DNA of 38,262 bases, taken from IMG/VR virus record IMGVR_UViG_3300044786_000071, positions 1 to 38,262 of that record; one strand, written 5' to 3'. Under the pieces are notes generated by a model. That model did no database searches. It was not told the origin of the DNA and was given only the letters and a program-made list of their open reading frames with translations. The first letter of the stretch is position 1; each line of letters begins with the position of its first letter. A program made the position numbers and the translations under genes. Shown here one piece after another: positions 29,980-37,332 of the stretch. Source of the stretch: a virus.

Positions 29980-30621
29980 ATGGCATTCGAACTTAAGTGG
30001 TTCTCAAAGGCACAAGCCAATTTGATGGGCGGTGAGTCGGGTGCAGACGCATTCGCTGTCGATTACCTTACCGATACCATCAAAGTCATGCTCACGACCA
30101 GCGCGTATACCCCAAACCTGGACACGCATGAGACAAAAGCAGATGTCACCAATGAAGTGGTAGGAACGGGTTATACGGCCAGAGGTGCTACTCTTGGCAC
30201 CAAGACGATTACAGTCACACCGGCCGACTCTTGGGCCACCGTATGGGTAACACTTACCGCATATGTTGTAGGGGATGTGGTTCGTCCAACAGTAGGTAAC
30301 GGGCACCTATACAAGTGTATCGTTGCAGGCACTACCGCTGCAGGACAACCCACATGGCCCACAGTTGCAGGCCAAACCGTTGTTGACGGTACTGTAACCT
30401 GGGCAGAAGCCGGACGTGCAATTACGCAAATCGACGCCGCAGACACGACGTGGCCAAACTCCACAATTACTGCACGCTACTGTGTAGGTTACAAGGACAC
30501 AGGCACAGACGGAACTTCGCCTTTATTGTTCTTGGGCAACTTTGGAAGTGACCAGTCTACCAGTAATGGTACATTCCAAATTACATGGAGTTCTCTTGGC
30601 ATTCTGGTAGTATTCGTCTAA
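29980..30621 (+). CDS. tail protein with inserted carbohydrate-binding-like module
   Basis: A 213-residue protein from the ATG at 29980 with AAGGAGG ahead. The outer part (LTDTIKVMLTTSAYTPNLDT; TARYCVGYKDTGTDGTSPLL; FQITWSSLGILVVF) is a common small phage beta domain. It is split by about 62 residues (83-145) with W-TAYVVGDVVRP, HLYKC and TVTWAEAG, the pattern of the CBM5/12-like module often inserted in phage tail proteins. The insert may bind surface sugars. Confidence 0.7.
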   Translation: MAFELKWFSKAQANLMGGESGADAFAVDYLTDTIKVMLTTSAYTPNLDTHETKADVTNEVVGTGYTARGATLGTKTITVTPADSWATVWVTLTAYVVGDVVRPTVGNGHLYKCIVAGTTAAGQPTWPTVAGQTVVDGTVTWAEAGRAITQIDAADTTWPNSTITARYCVGYKDTGTDGTSPLLFLGNFGSDQSTSNGTFQITWSSLGILVVFV

Positions 30622-30628
30622 CTAACCA

Positions 30629-32113
30629 ATGTTCTATACATTTCGTCGACCAGCTGATCCTGTTCAGCTACCTCGCGAAGCAGAGCTGTACCCCGTTGAC
30701 GCTGGTGGAGGTGTAACCCTTCAGGCAAACGCGGGTTACCTGTCACAAGCTGACACAAAGGCAGATCTCTCGATAGGGGTGAACCTTGGTGCCGACGCCG
30801 GTCAGCTAGTCGACGAAGGACGTCAAGCAGTAGTGGGGGTAGGGATTACAATAGATGCCTTTTCTGGACTGTTAACTCAGGAAGGCAGACAATCTAATAT
30901 TTCGACTGGGATCAGTCTTCAAGCGGATGCAGGCCATCTTATAAAAGAAGGCCGTCCAGCTGAAGTGAGTGTGGGTATAAGTCTAGCCTCCGCAGCAGTT
31001 GGTTTAACACAGGAGGGACGCAATGCAGACATTTCCCTGGGCGTAGACCTTCTGTCCATCCCCGGACAGATGATTGAGACCCTCGTCAAGCTGCACGGCC
31101 TCGCTCTTGGTCAGGGTGTAGTACTTCAAGCAGGTCCTGGATTCCTAGTACAAGTAGGTCCGCAGACTGAATTGTCTGTAGGGTCTAATCTTCAGGCAAC
31201 TGGAGGTGGGTCTGTTCAAGAAGGCCGCCAGGCAGTTGTTGTTACGGGAATATTGCTACCTGTCGATGCGGGGTTCCTGACGCAAGAAGGCCGCCAAGCC
31301 ACCCTTTCAATTGGGGTTGACCTTCCTTCCCTGGCAGCGGGACTTGTTCAAGAGGGCAGACAGGCCGATGTCTCAGTTGGTGCAAGTGTAACACTACAAG
31401 CAAACTTTGGACCTGCCGTTCAAGAAACATCGCGCGCGGACGTTTCGACCGGAGTGAATCTTGCAGCTGTGCACAGTGCCCTTGTTCAAGAAGGCCGGGC
31501 CGCGGATGTTTCGGTTGGCGTAAATCTTACCACCGTTGCACAGGCTCTGGTACAAGAGGGGCGTGTAGCTGAAGTAACAACAGTTGCTGGCATCAACATG
31601 TTGGCCAATCCGGGATTCCTGGCCGGAGCAGGAAATCAGGCTTCGACTTCGACAGGCTCGAATCTACTTGCACTTGCAGGTAATTTAGTGCAAGAAGGTA
31701 GGTCGGCCGCCACTGTACTATCAATTTTTGTAGATGCAAGTGTCGGGTACTTGACCCAGTTTGGCCTGCTTGGGAACATTTCAACGGGTGCCAATCTATT
31801 GGCATCCTCAGGGCAGCTTGTTGGTGAAGGACGTAGTGCCGACGTTGGCTCAAGTATTATTGTAATTGCTGCAGCAGGACCTTCCACTTTGGTTGGCAGT
31901 ATTGGACAAACTGCGTTTGGTGTTAGCTTAGTTTCAGTAATAGGTGCAATGTCGATTGAAGGCCGGCGTGGTGAGTTGGTAGGCACTGCTGTGCTATACA
32001 AAATCATTCATTTGCACACGGCCCCAAGGAGTCTCGGTTTCGAGTCGTCTTTGAGGAACCTAGACCTTGAATCTGCCACACGTGAATTAGAGATGGAGGT
32101 GGAACGTGACTGA
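30629..32113 (+). CDS. tail-region protein of about 18 tandem 22-residue repeats
   Basis: A 494-residue protein. After an N-terminal leader of about 26 residues (FRRPADPVQLPREAELYP) the chain to about residue 455 is a run of 22-residue units with consensus G-V-N-L-x-A-x-A-G-x-L-V-Q-E-G-R-x-A-D-V-S-V. Some units are 24-25 long, and the QEGR turn is lost in a few. Alternating hydrophobic and polar positions plus the two glycine turns suggest a beta-solenoid or beta-hairpin stack, about one coil per unit. The C-terminal 40 residues are helical and charged (RNLDLESATRELEMEVE). It is probably a rigid fibre or spike; I do not recognise the family. Confidence 0.8.
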   Translation: MFYTFRRPADPVQLPREAELYPVDAGGGVTLQANAGYLSQADTKADLSIGVNLGADAGQLVDEGRQAVVGVGITIDAFSGLLTQEGRQSNISTGISLQADAGHLIKEGRPAEVSVGISLASAAVGLTQEGRNADISLGVDLLSIPGQMIETLVKLHGLALGQGVVLQAGPGFLVQVGPQTELSVGSNLQATGGGSVQEGRQAVVVTGILLPVDAGFLTQEGRQATLSIGVDLPSLAAGLVQEGRQADVSVGASVTLQANFGPAVQETSRADVSTGVNLAAVHSALVQEGRAADVSVGVNLTTVAQALVQEGRVAEVTTVAGINMLANPGFLAGAGNQASTSTGSNLLALAGNLVQEGRSAATVLSIFVDASVGYLTQFGLLGNISTGANLLASSGQLVGEGRSADVGSSIIVIAAAGPSTLVGSIGQTAFGVSLVSVIGAMSIEGRRGELVGTAVLYKIIHLHTAPRSLGFESSLRNLDLESATRELEMEVERD

Positions 32114-32441
32114 TGTAAATAGAAGACAAGTACAGGGCAAGCCTGATGTGTATGGGCAGGGTACGCTAGAACAAGTGGTCTACATCTTCCATCTCGACAA
32201 CATGCTGGAAGGTAAAGGCGTTGCATCCTCACCCGTTTGTAAACTCTGGGATTTGGGAACAGGCAGTGATGTTTCTGCCGGCAATCTCTCAGGTGCGGCT
32301 TCTTATGATGGAGGCACTTTTGAGCTTACAAGTCCCATAGTACTGAATTTGCAAAAGGATGTTCTCTACCGACTTGTAGCACAGGTGCAGGTAGGAACAC
32401 AGCAGTTGTCCTGCTACAAGGATATACGAGGAGAGCTGTAA
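32106..32441 (+). CDS. beta-rich hypothetical protein, 111 aa
   Basis: The start is GTG at 32106 with GGAGGTGG just ahead, overlapping the repeat-protein stop by 8 nt. The sequence looks like one Ig-like beta sandwich (LSGAASYDGGTFELTSPIVL; VLYRLVAQVQVG). Such small domains often cap or attach tail fibres. The stop overlaps the next start (TAATG). Confidence 0.6.
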   Translation: MTDVNRRQVQGKPDVYGQGTLEQVVYIFHLDNMLEGKGVASSPVCKLWDLGTGSDVSAGNLSGAASYDGGTFELTSPIVLNLQKDVLYRLVAQVQVGTQQLSCYKDIRGEL

Positions 32442-32779
32442 TGGATCTCACGACTGCAATTTTCTTTGCTTTCGGTGGCACAGCGGCTTTTGCCTCGGCA
32501 TACTCTATGTACCTTCGTTCAAACATACAGCTGGTACGCACTCGATGGTTTTATAGGACCTTAGCCGGAGCATTCGCGTGGGCAGGCATACTGCACTTTG
32601 GGGTACTATTTGGCTTTGTGGGTCCTGCTGAGTATGCAAGTCTTGTACGACCTGTAGGGTTCTTAATTCTGGGTACGCCTTATGTACTATTCATATTTAG
32701 AGTGAGGACAAATGGAACTAGATCCGCAGATTCTAACAGCCGTCGGCGCGATAGTGATGTTAGTACTCGCTCTACGTGA
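32441..32779 (+). CDS. three-helix membrane protein, holin candidate, 112 aa
   Basis: It starts at the ATG at 32441 after CGAGGAGAG. Three hydrophobic segments (about 5-25, 41-60 and 67-85) are followed by a basic, Ser/Arg-rich tail (NSRRRDSDVSTRST). That is holin class I topology. The tail overlaps the next gene by 68 nt. With 32712-33002 and 33097-33471 it forms a probable lysis cassette at the end of the late operon, far from the GH25 gene. Confidence 0.6.
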   Translation: MDLTTAIFFAFGGTAAFASAYSMYLRSNIQLVRTRWFYRTLAGAFAWAGILHFGVLFGFVGPAEYASLVRPVGFLILGTPYVLFIFRVRTNGTRSADSNSRRRDSDVSTRST

Positions 32780-33002
32780 GGCTCCATATAAACGGGAGCT
32801 TATGGGTGCCCAGACCATTAAAGAGCTAACCGAAAGTATGGAGAAGGCATGGAATCGTATAGACGAGATGTCAGAACATATAACGGCAATGGAAGCAGAG
32901 TTGCGTAGGTGGCGCAATTACGTTTCCAAGTTGCAGAGACAGATCATTGAAGAATTCAAAGGAACCCCTGTACCGTTCGAAACTCTGCCCCCAAAGAAGT
33001 AA
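32712..33002 (+). CDS. membrane-anchored coiled-coil protein, 96 aa
   Basis: It starts at the ATG at 32712 with GAGG ahead. One N-terminal membrane segment (residues 5-21, PQILTAVGAIVMLVLAL) is followed by a long coiled coil (KELTESMEKAWNRIDEMSEH; AMEAELRRWRNYVSKLQRQI) and a short Pro-rich tail. This is typical of phage XhlA-like hemolysin/holin-associated proteins or of an antiholin. Confidence 0.65.
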   Translation: MELDPQILTAVGAIVMLVLALREAPYKRELMGAQTIKELTESMEKAWNRIDEMSEHITAMEAELRRWRNYVSKLQRQIIEEFKGTPVPFETLPPKK

Positions 33003-33005
33003 TTT

Positions 33006-33071
33006 GTAGGGCCTGTCATCCCGACGGTTGTCTTGCTCCTCGCTTACCGATCGAGCTTGCACAGGCCCTAC
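33006..33071 (+). promoter_or_regulatory. intergenic hairpin, 11-bp stem
   Basis: GTAGGGCCTGT (33006-33016) pairs perfectly with ACAGGCCCTAC (33061-33071) around a 44-nt loop, in the gap ahead of the holin-like gene at 33097. No U-tract, so probably not a terminator; perhaps a processing or timing element for lysis. Confidence 0.55.
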
Positions 33072-33096
33072 TTTACAAACCTTAGAAGGAGATACT

Positions 33097-33471
33097 ATGG
33101 AAATAACCCCTGCTCAACTTGTTTTTCTTGGATCGTTGGCATTGGTGATCACCTGGGGATTGAAGCTGCTTGCCCTCTACAAGGGGTATCAGCCTCCCCG
33201 CTGGCTTGTTTCGGTTGTCTTGTATGTGGCGTCCACAGTTCTTGCAGTAATGTGGATGCCCGTTACTTGGCCTCCGCTGCCGCCATGGACAGGTGATGCC
33301 GGGACCTATGCAGCAGCTTTACTTATGTTCGTCACGGAGCTGTTGGCCATCGGTTCCCCGATTCTTGCATTCGCGTACCTGGTCTATAACGTACTGTACA
33401 CTAAAGTCTTCAACCCGATTGCCATCAAGGTACGTGCAAGGGGTGTCAACGTCAGAATGCGTCGAGAGTAA
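33097..33471 (+). CDS. holin-like membrane protein, 124 aa
   Basis: It starts at the ATG at 33097 with AAGGAG five bases ahead; an upstream extension to 33028 would cross the hairpin. Three membrane segments (about 8-27, 36-53 and 73-101) and a strongly basic C-terminus (KVRARGVNVRMRRE) are typical of a holin that permeabilises the membrane so the lysin can reach the wall. It is the last gene of the late operon. Confidence 0.65.
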   Translation: MEITPAQLVFLGSLALVITWGLKLLALYKGYQPPRWLVSVVLYVASTVLAVMWMPVTWPPLPPWTGDAGTYAAALLMFVTELLAIGSPILAFAYLVYNVLYTKVFNPIAIKVRARGVNVRMRRE

Positions 33472-33494
33472 CTGTTTGTTGAGGAGCAAAAGTG

Positions 33495-33517
33495 AAGCCG
33501 GTCGCGAGATCGGCTTT
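33495..33517. terminator. bidirectional terminator between convergent operons
   Basis: AAGCCGGTC-GCGA-GATCGGCTT (33495-33516): a 9-bp stem with one G-U pair closed by a GNRA-type tetraloop. It lies exactly between the stop of the holin-like gene and the stop of the polymerase gene on the other strand. Confidence 0.7.
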
Positions 33518-33520
33518 ATG

Positions 33521-35839
33521 TTAGTTAGGCTTTTGAGGCAAGTCTGCCCACCTGTTGCGAATCTCTACATCTACTTTCCATGGCACTGAGGGTAAGTACT
33601 TCTCCCCATTCGAGCGCATTACCTCTACCATTCTGTCGGCAATACGTTGGGCATCTCCAATCGGCACCTCACAGATAACACTATCGTGGATCATCAGGAC
33701 AACATTGAATCCTTCATCTTCAAGTTGAATGCCAGACATTAGGGTCAAGTCACTTGCTGTAGATGCCACTGGCATATGTACTGCAGCCTTAGCCGCATCC
33801 TTGTAGTTGTCCTTTGTAATAAGTGGGAACCTTCTCTTTCGACCAAACACAGAAGACACTTCTCCTGTATCTTGCATCAGCTTGAATTGTGACCCTTTCC
33901 ACTTCTTGGCCACAGGCATTGTCTCATCATACTTCTTGACGAACGCCCTTGCAATTGCAATGTCTAAACCTGCGTCCTCTGCGAATGAACGTTCGTTGCC
34001 TCCGTAGATGTACGAGAAGTTGAACATCTTAGTTTGCATGCGTTGTTCTTTTGTCCAGTTTGCTCCAAACATTGCAATAGCCACTTCTGTGTGCAAGTCT
34101 CTGTCATCCTTGTAGACTCTAATAAGAAACGGGTCCTGAGTCGTAAATGCATACACTCTTAGTTCAGCCTGGGAGTAATCTGCTATTACGTAAACATAAC
34201 CAGGTCTAGGAATAAACAGACTACGAATTACAGCACCGTAGTATTCAGACGGTCTAGGGGCAGTCTGTAATGCGGGATCTGCAACACTGAGCCTACCCAC
34301 CTCAGTTCCTGGGATCCGAAAGTCAGCGTGCACTCTGTCGTCCGAACCCATGAACCCGATGAGATTGTTGACATAGGCACGTTGCATCTTGGCCACTTTT
34401 CGATACTCGAGTAACTTGTCAATAAACGGATGACCCCGAAATTTGTCAATAGCATCATGTGATGTGGATCGGGGCTTGATTTTCCAGTGAGTCTGTTCTG
34501 GAAAGACATAGTGGTCATATATAACCTCAGCCAGTTGTGCTGGCGAGTCAACGTTGAGACCAAGACTACCACACAACTGCCTCAACTCGTTGGCTTTCTG
34601 TTCCATGTCAGCAAGGAAGATGACATTTGCCTTCTGAATGGCATCCTCGTCAACCATGATACCCCGGAGCTCTACAGAGGTAAGCACCCGAGAGGCGGGC
34701 ATAATGATTTTGTTCATTGGCCATTCCATCATGTTCTCTGCCATCAGAGTTGCTTCGAAACGTGGCTGCAACTGAAGTACACAAGTAGCATCTAACACAC
34801 CATACTGTGCCAACTTCTCGAAAGGTATTTTGGAGTACTGATCATTTCTAGTACTTAGGTACCTAGCTATGAGGTCTTTTTCGTAATCATGAATACCCAA
34901 TTCCGACTTGACAATTTCCTTTAGGCCGTGCTTTAGGTTCTCGTTTATTAGATAGTGAGCTAAATAGGTATCGAAGGTAGCATCTAATCTGAGACCCAGG
35001 TGAGAAGCCAAGAAGACGGAGTCGAACTTGAAGTTGTGGCCGACTATCCTTTTATCTGCTAGGGCACCACGAAGTACATCGACAACACCAGGAGTGTCGT
35101 AGAGCATTACATCATCGAGGACTATTCCTTCTTCGGGGTTCCATGCCATCTGCATCATTAGGATGGGATCCCCAATGTAACCGTTACTTGGGTACCAATT
35201 CACTTGATCCGTCTCGATGTCAGTGGAGACCCAGGCCCCGTGAGGAATCCGCGATAGCTCATGCTTGAGGGTGTCGATGTCCTGAACATGAATAACTTTG
35301 GGGTTTGAGGCAACTGTCGTTACCTGTACAGGGTCAAGCTTGGTCGCTGTCAGGTCACGGAAGAAGGTGTGCACTTCATCAACCTTACGGAGAACATAGG
35401 CAGGGTGCCATGTATGCATTACATACCCCCAGTCATTGTCAATCCAGATGCCCTGATCTTCCCCTTCGACATTTGTTGTAGCCATAGCAGTTCTGCCCAA
35501 AGCAACGATGGGTGCATCATATTGCTCAAGCTCTTGTACCAGTCTTGGCCTGCAAGCCTCGACGGCAAGAAAGTCGGGTGTAGCATTGTTCGGGGGCCTG
35601 CATGCAACAACATTAGTATAATGCATATCGTTTGGATCATAACCCACTGCTCTAAGTGTTTCGCGCAACAGTTGCCCGCTGGGCCCTACAAAAGGCTTGC
35701 CTTCTGCAACCTCCTGTTCACCCGGCGCCTCACCAAGCATGATGAGCACAGGGCTCGAGGAGCCATGGCTAGGAACGCAAGGATACCTTTGTAAAGGACA
35801 ATCCCCGCAATTAGCACCAGGAAGCTTGCTAAAGGCCAT
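33521..35839 (-). CDS. uracil-DNA glycosylase / DNA polymerase I fusion
   Basis: A 772-residue protein, start at the ATG at 35839 (GGAG eleven bases ahead). Residues 1-160 are a family-4 uracil-DNA glycosylase: four iron-sulphur cysteines (C11, C14, C80, C96), GEAPG (36-40) and HPAY (145-148). Residues 190-350 are the 3'-5' exonuclease: DIE (D197, E199), HNFKFD (N259, D263), YGVLD (Y336, D340). Residues 360-772 are a family-A polymerase: DYSQAELR (D544), KMFNFSYIYG (K594, F598) and HDS (H708-S710). There is no 5'-3' exonuclease. All key residues are present, so both activities are expected. It replicates the phage genome and probably scans for or removes uracil. Confidence 0.92.
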   Translation of the reverse strand: MAFSKLPGANCGDCPLQRYPCVPSHGSSSPVLIMLGEAPGEQEVAEGKPFVGPSGQLLRETLRAVGYDPNDMHYTNVVACRPPNNATPDFLAVEACRPRLVQELEQYDAPIVALGRTAMATTNVEGEDQGIWIDNDWGYVMHTWHPAYVLRKVDEVHTFFRDLTATKLDPVQVTTVASNPKVIHVQDIDTLKHELSRIPHGAWVSTDIETDQVNWYPSNGYIGDPILMMQMAWNPEEGIVLDDVMLYDTPGVVDVLRGALADKRIVGHNFKFDSVFLASHLGLRLDATFDTYLAHYLINENLKHGLKEIVKSELGIHDYEKDLIARYLSTRNDQYSKIPFEKLAQYGVLDATCVLQLQPRFEATLMAENMMEWPMNKIIMPASRVLTSVELRGIMVDEDAIQKANVIFLADMEQKANELRQLCGSLGLNVDSPAQLAEVIYDHYVFPEQTHWKIKPRSTSHDAIDKFRGHPFIDKLLEYRKVAKMQRAYVNNLIGFMGSDDRVHADFRIPGTEVGRLSVADPALQTAPRPSEYYGAVIRSLFIPRPGYVYVIADYSQAELRVYAFTTQDPFLIRVYKDDRDLHTEVAIAMFGANWTKEQRMQTKMFNFSYIYGGNERSFAEDAGLDIAIARAFVKKYDETMPVAKKWKGSQFKLMQDTGEVSSVFGRKRRFPLITKDNYKDAAKAAVHMPVASTASDLTLMSGIQLEDEGFNVVLMIHDSVICEVPIGDAQRIADRMVEVMRSNGEKYLPSVPWKVDVEIRNRWADLPQKPN

Positions 35840-36563
35840 TCGATACTTGCTCCAAGGTGAAGATGTTTTGTAAGACTATCTCTGCATCGGCAGGCATGTC
35901 CCACGATAGAGATTTGTGTTCCAGTACAACCTCGTCGTCGTGCTCGTTCAGGAGAATGCCATGCTGTGCATACGCAACAGCGGCACCAGTATCAATGCCA
36001 CGAACGAAGCCAAAACGTTTGAGCGTCTTGATCTCGCGTATGGGGTTACCATGGCACCCAAGTAGGTGAATGTTGAAGTAGCCATATTCGCCAGTCATGA
36101 TGTGCTCAAGTGCGTGCACACGGCCACCTTCCAAGCCTTCCAGATGTTTAGGAATACCAATGGAGGTAAAGTCGCAGTACATGGTAAGAAGCTGTAAGCA
36201 TTCCTCCCACTCTTCCCAGGTACTGCCTTGAGGTACCGCCATACGCCTGTTTGGCGAGATAAGGTTCTCTGCTTGAATCGACTTGGCCAACTCCAACGTT
36301 TTAGGTCCGTCTTTCATGGTGTCTGACATTACAACTTCATCTGCATGAATAAGATTGGCAAAGGTAACTACGTCATGCCACTCCATTGGAACCCCTTCAG
36401 CTGCCCCATTGTCAACAATGATGAACATGCCCATACGGTTCAATTGCTTGTACATGTCCAAATAGGCCGGCTGACGTCCCAGGTACTGCGCTAATGCCAT
36501 GTGATACCCTCTTCGACGGAGGGTATTGATATGCTCTGGGGGGGAAATGTTTGCTATCTTCAC
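35829..36563 (-). CDS. dpdA: DpdA-like DNA transglycosylase
   Basis: A 244-residue protein with a GTG start at 36563, overlapping the stop of the membrane-protein gene as GTGA and preceded by AGAGG; the longer frame to 36644 would overlap it by 85 nt. TGT-superfamily landmarks: VDNGAAEG (Asp51), SDTMKDG (Asp81), VPQGSTWEEW (110-119), the IGIP strand, NIHLLGCHGNP (164-174) and GIDTGAAVAYA (Asp191, the likely nucleophile). DpdA enzymes exchange guanine in DNA for preQ0 or related 7-deazaguanines. FolE and QueE genes in the same operon support this. It overlaps the polymerase start by 11 nt. Short for a TGT, normal for a phage DpdA. Confidence 0.8.
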   Translation of the reverse strand: MKIANISPPEHINTLRRRGYHMALAQYLGRQPAYLDMYKQLNRMGMFIIVDNGAAEGVPMEWHDVVTFANLIHADEVVMSDTMKDGPKTLELAKSIQAENLISPNRRMAVPQGSTWEEWEECLQLLTMYCDFTSIGIPKHLEGLEGGRVHALEHIMTGEYGYFNIHLLGCHGNPIREIKTLKRFGFVRGIDTGAAVAYAQHGILLNEHDDEVVLEHKSLSWDMPADAEIVLQNIFTLEQVSNGL

Positions 36564-36772
36564 TGTTGTGCCTCTTTCTTCCATATAACTATGGTCCGGA
36601 TGTTCAAAAGCAGTAGCACTATTTGCAGTAGTATCAGAGACCATATGTTATGATATGCTGCATATATTATCCACATGACGCTAGAGACTAAGTAAACATA
36701 CATGGCAATCATGCGACTCTTTGGAAGTAGCCATAGACCAACTATGTTTAGTCCGGCTCCAATCCAGTCCAT
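36560..36772 (-). CDS. three-helix membrane protein in the base-modification operon
   Basis: A 70-residue protein starting at the ATG at 36772, five bases after the folE stop. Three hydrophobic helices (about 3-18, 22-42 and 44-64), ending WKKEAQQ. The patterns GLWLLPKSR, WIIYAAYHN and LNIRTIVIW resemble small PnuC/SemiSWEET-like phage membrane proteins. It is coupled to the DpdA gene by a GTGA overlap. A role in uptake of a pathway precursor is possible but unproven. Confidence 0.65.
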   Translation of the reverse strand: MDWIGAGLNIVGLWLLPKSRMIAMYVYLVSSVMWIIYAAYHNIWSLILLQIVLLLLNIRTIVIWKKEAQQ

Positions 36773-36777
36773 TCCGT

Positions 36778-37332
36778 TTACCGAAGTCTTCCTTGAGATA
36801 CGATCTGCAAGAACTCAAGTCTGGCCGCTTCGGCTGTTAAGAACACTCCACGCATCTCGGAGGTTACCATTACAGCATTGCGTTGCTTGACTCCACGACA
36901 TGACATACACGTATGCCTGGACTCAATCTGAACAGCAACACCCATTGCATCAAGTCCGTGCTTCAACGCAGAAGCAATTTCGCGGGTTAGAGTTTCCTGC
37001 GTTTGGGGTCGTTCTGACAGGTAATGAACAAGGCGGGGGATTTTGCTTATCCCGACCATCTTCTTGTTAGGAATATACCCAACGTGGGCTACTCCCCAAA
37101 AGGGAAAGAGGTGGTGTGCACACAGCGATGAGAACTCGATGTTCAAAACCGCAATCAGCTGATTGACTGTGGTTTCGAACGTAGTGAAGTTGTAGTCAGG
37201 ACTTGAGGGTGGAGTGTACTCCTGCATAGCCTTTATCCAACGTGATGCAGTATCCTCTACGGAGTCATCCCATGCTACGTTCGGAAAGGTTGCTTCCAGG
37301 AATTCAACCAAGTGGGTTTGGAAATCAGTCAT
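36778..37332 (-). CDS. folE: GTP cyclohydrolase I
   Basis: A 184-residue enzyme from the ATG at 37332, overlapping the queE stop (ATGA). It converts GTP to dihydroneopterin triphosphate, first step of the preQ0 route (and of folate). Zinc ligands C71 and H74 in the CAHHLFPFWG motif and C142 in RHTCMSCRGV are present, as is HVGYIPN. The N-terminal helix region is shorter than in E. coli FolE, as in many phage and bacterial type IA enzymes. With QueE and DpdA it points to 7-deazaguanine DNA. Confidence 0.93.
   Translation of the reverse strand: MTDFQTHLVEFLEATFPNVAWDDSVEDTASRWIKAMQEYTPPSSPDYNFTTFETTVNQLIAVLNIEFSSLCAHHLFPFWGVAHVGYIPNKKMVGISKIPRLVHYLSERPQTQETLTREIASALKHGLDAMGVAVQIESRHTCMSCRGVKQRNAVMVTSEMRGVFLTAEAARLEFLQIVSQGRLR

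Noticed and set aside
30629-32113. CRISPR-like array
   Set aside because: The periodicity is at the protein level (66 nt per unit) with diverged DNA and an open frame; there are no identical repeats with unique spacers.
36563-36644. Longer N-terminus for the DpdA-like protein
   Set aside because: It would overlap the membrane-protein gene by 85 nt. The GTG at 36563 has AGAGG ahead and the usual 4-nt overlap.
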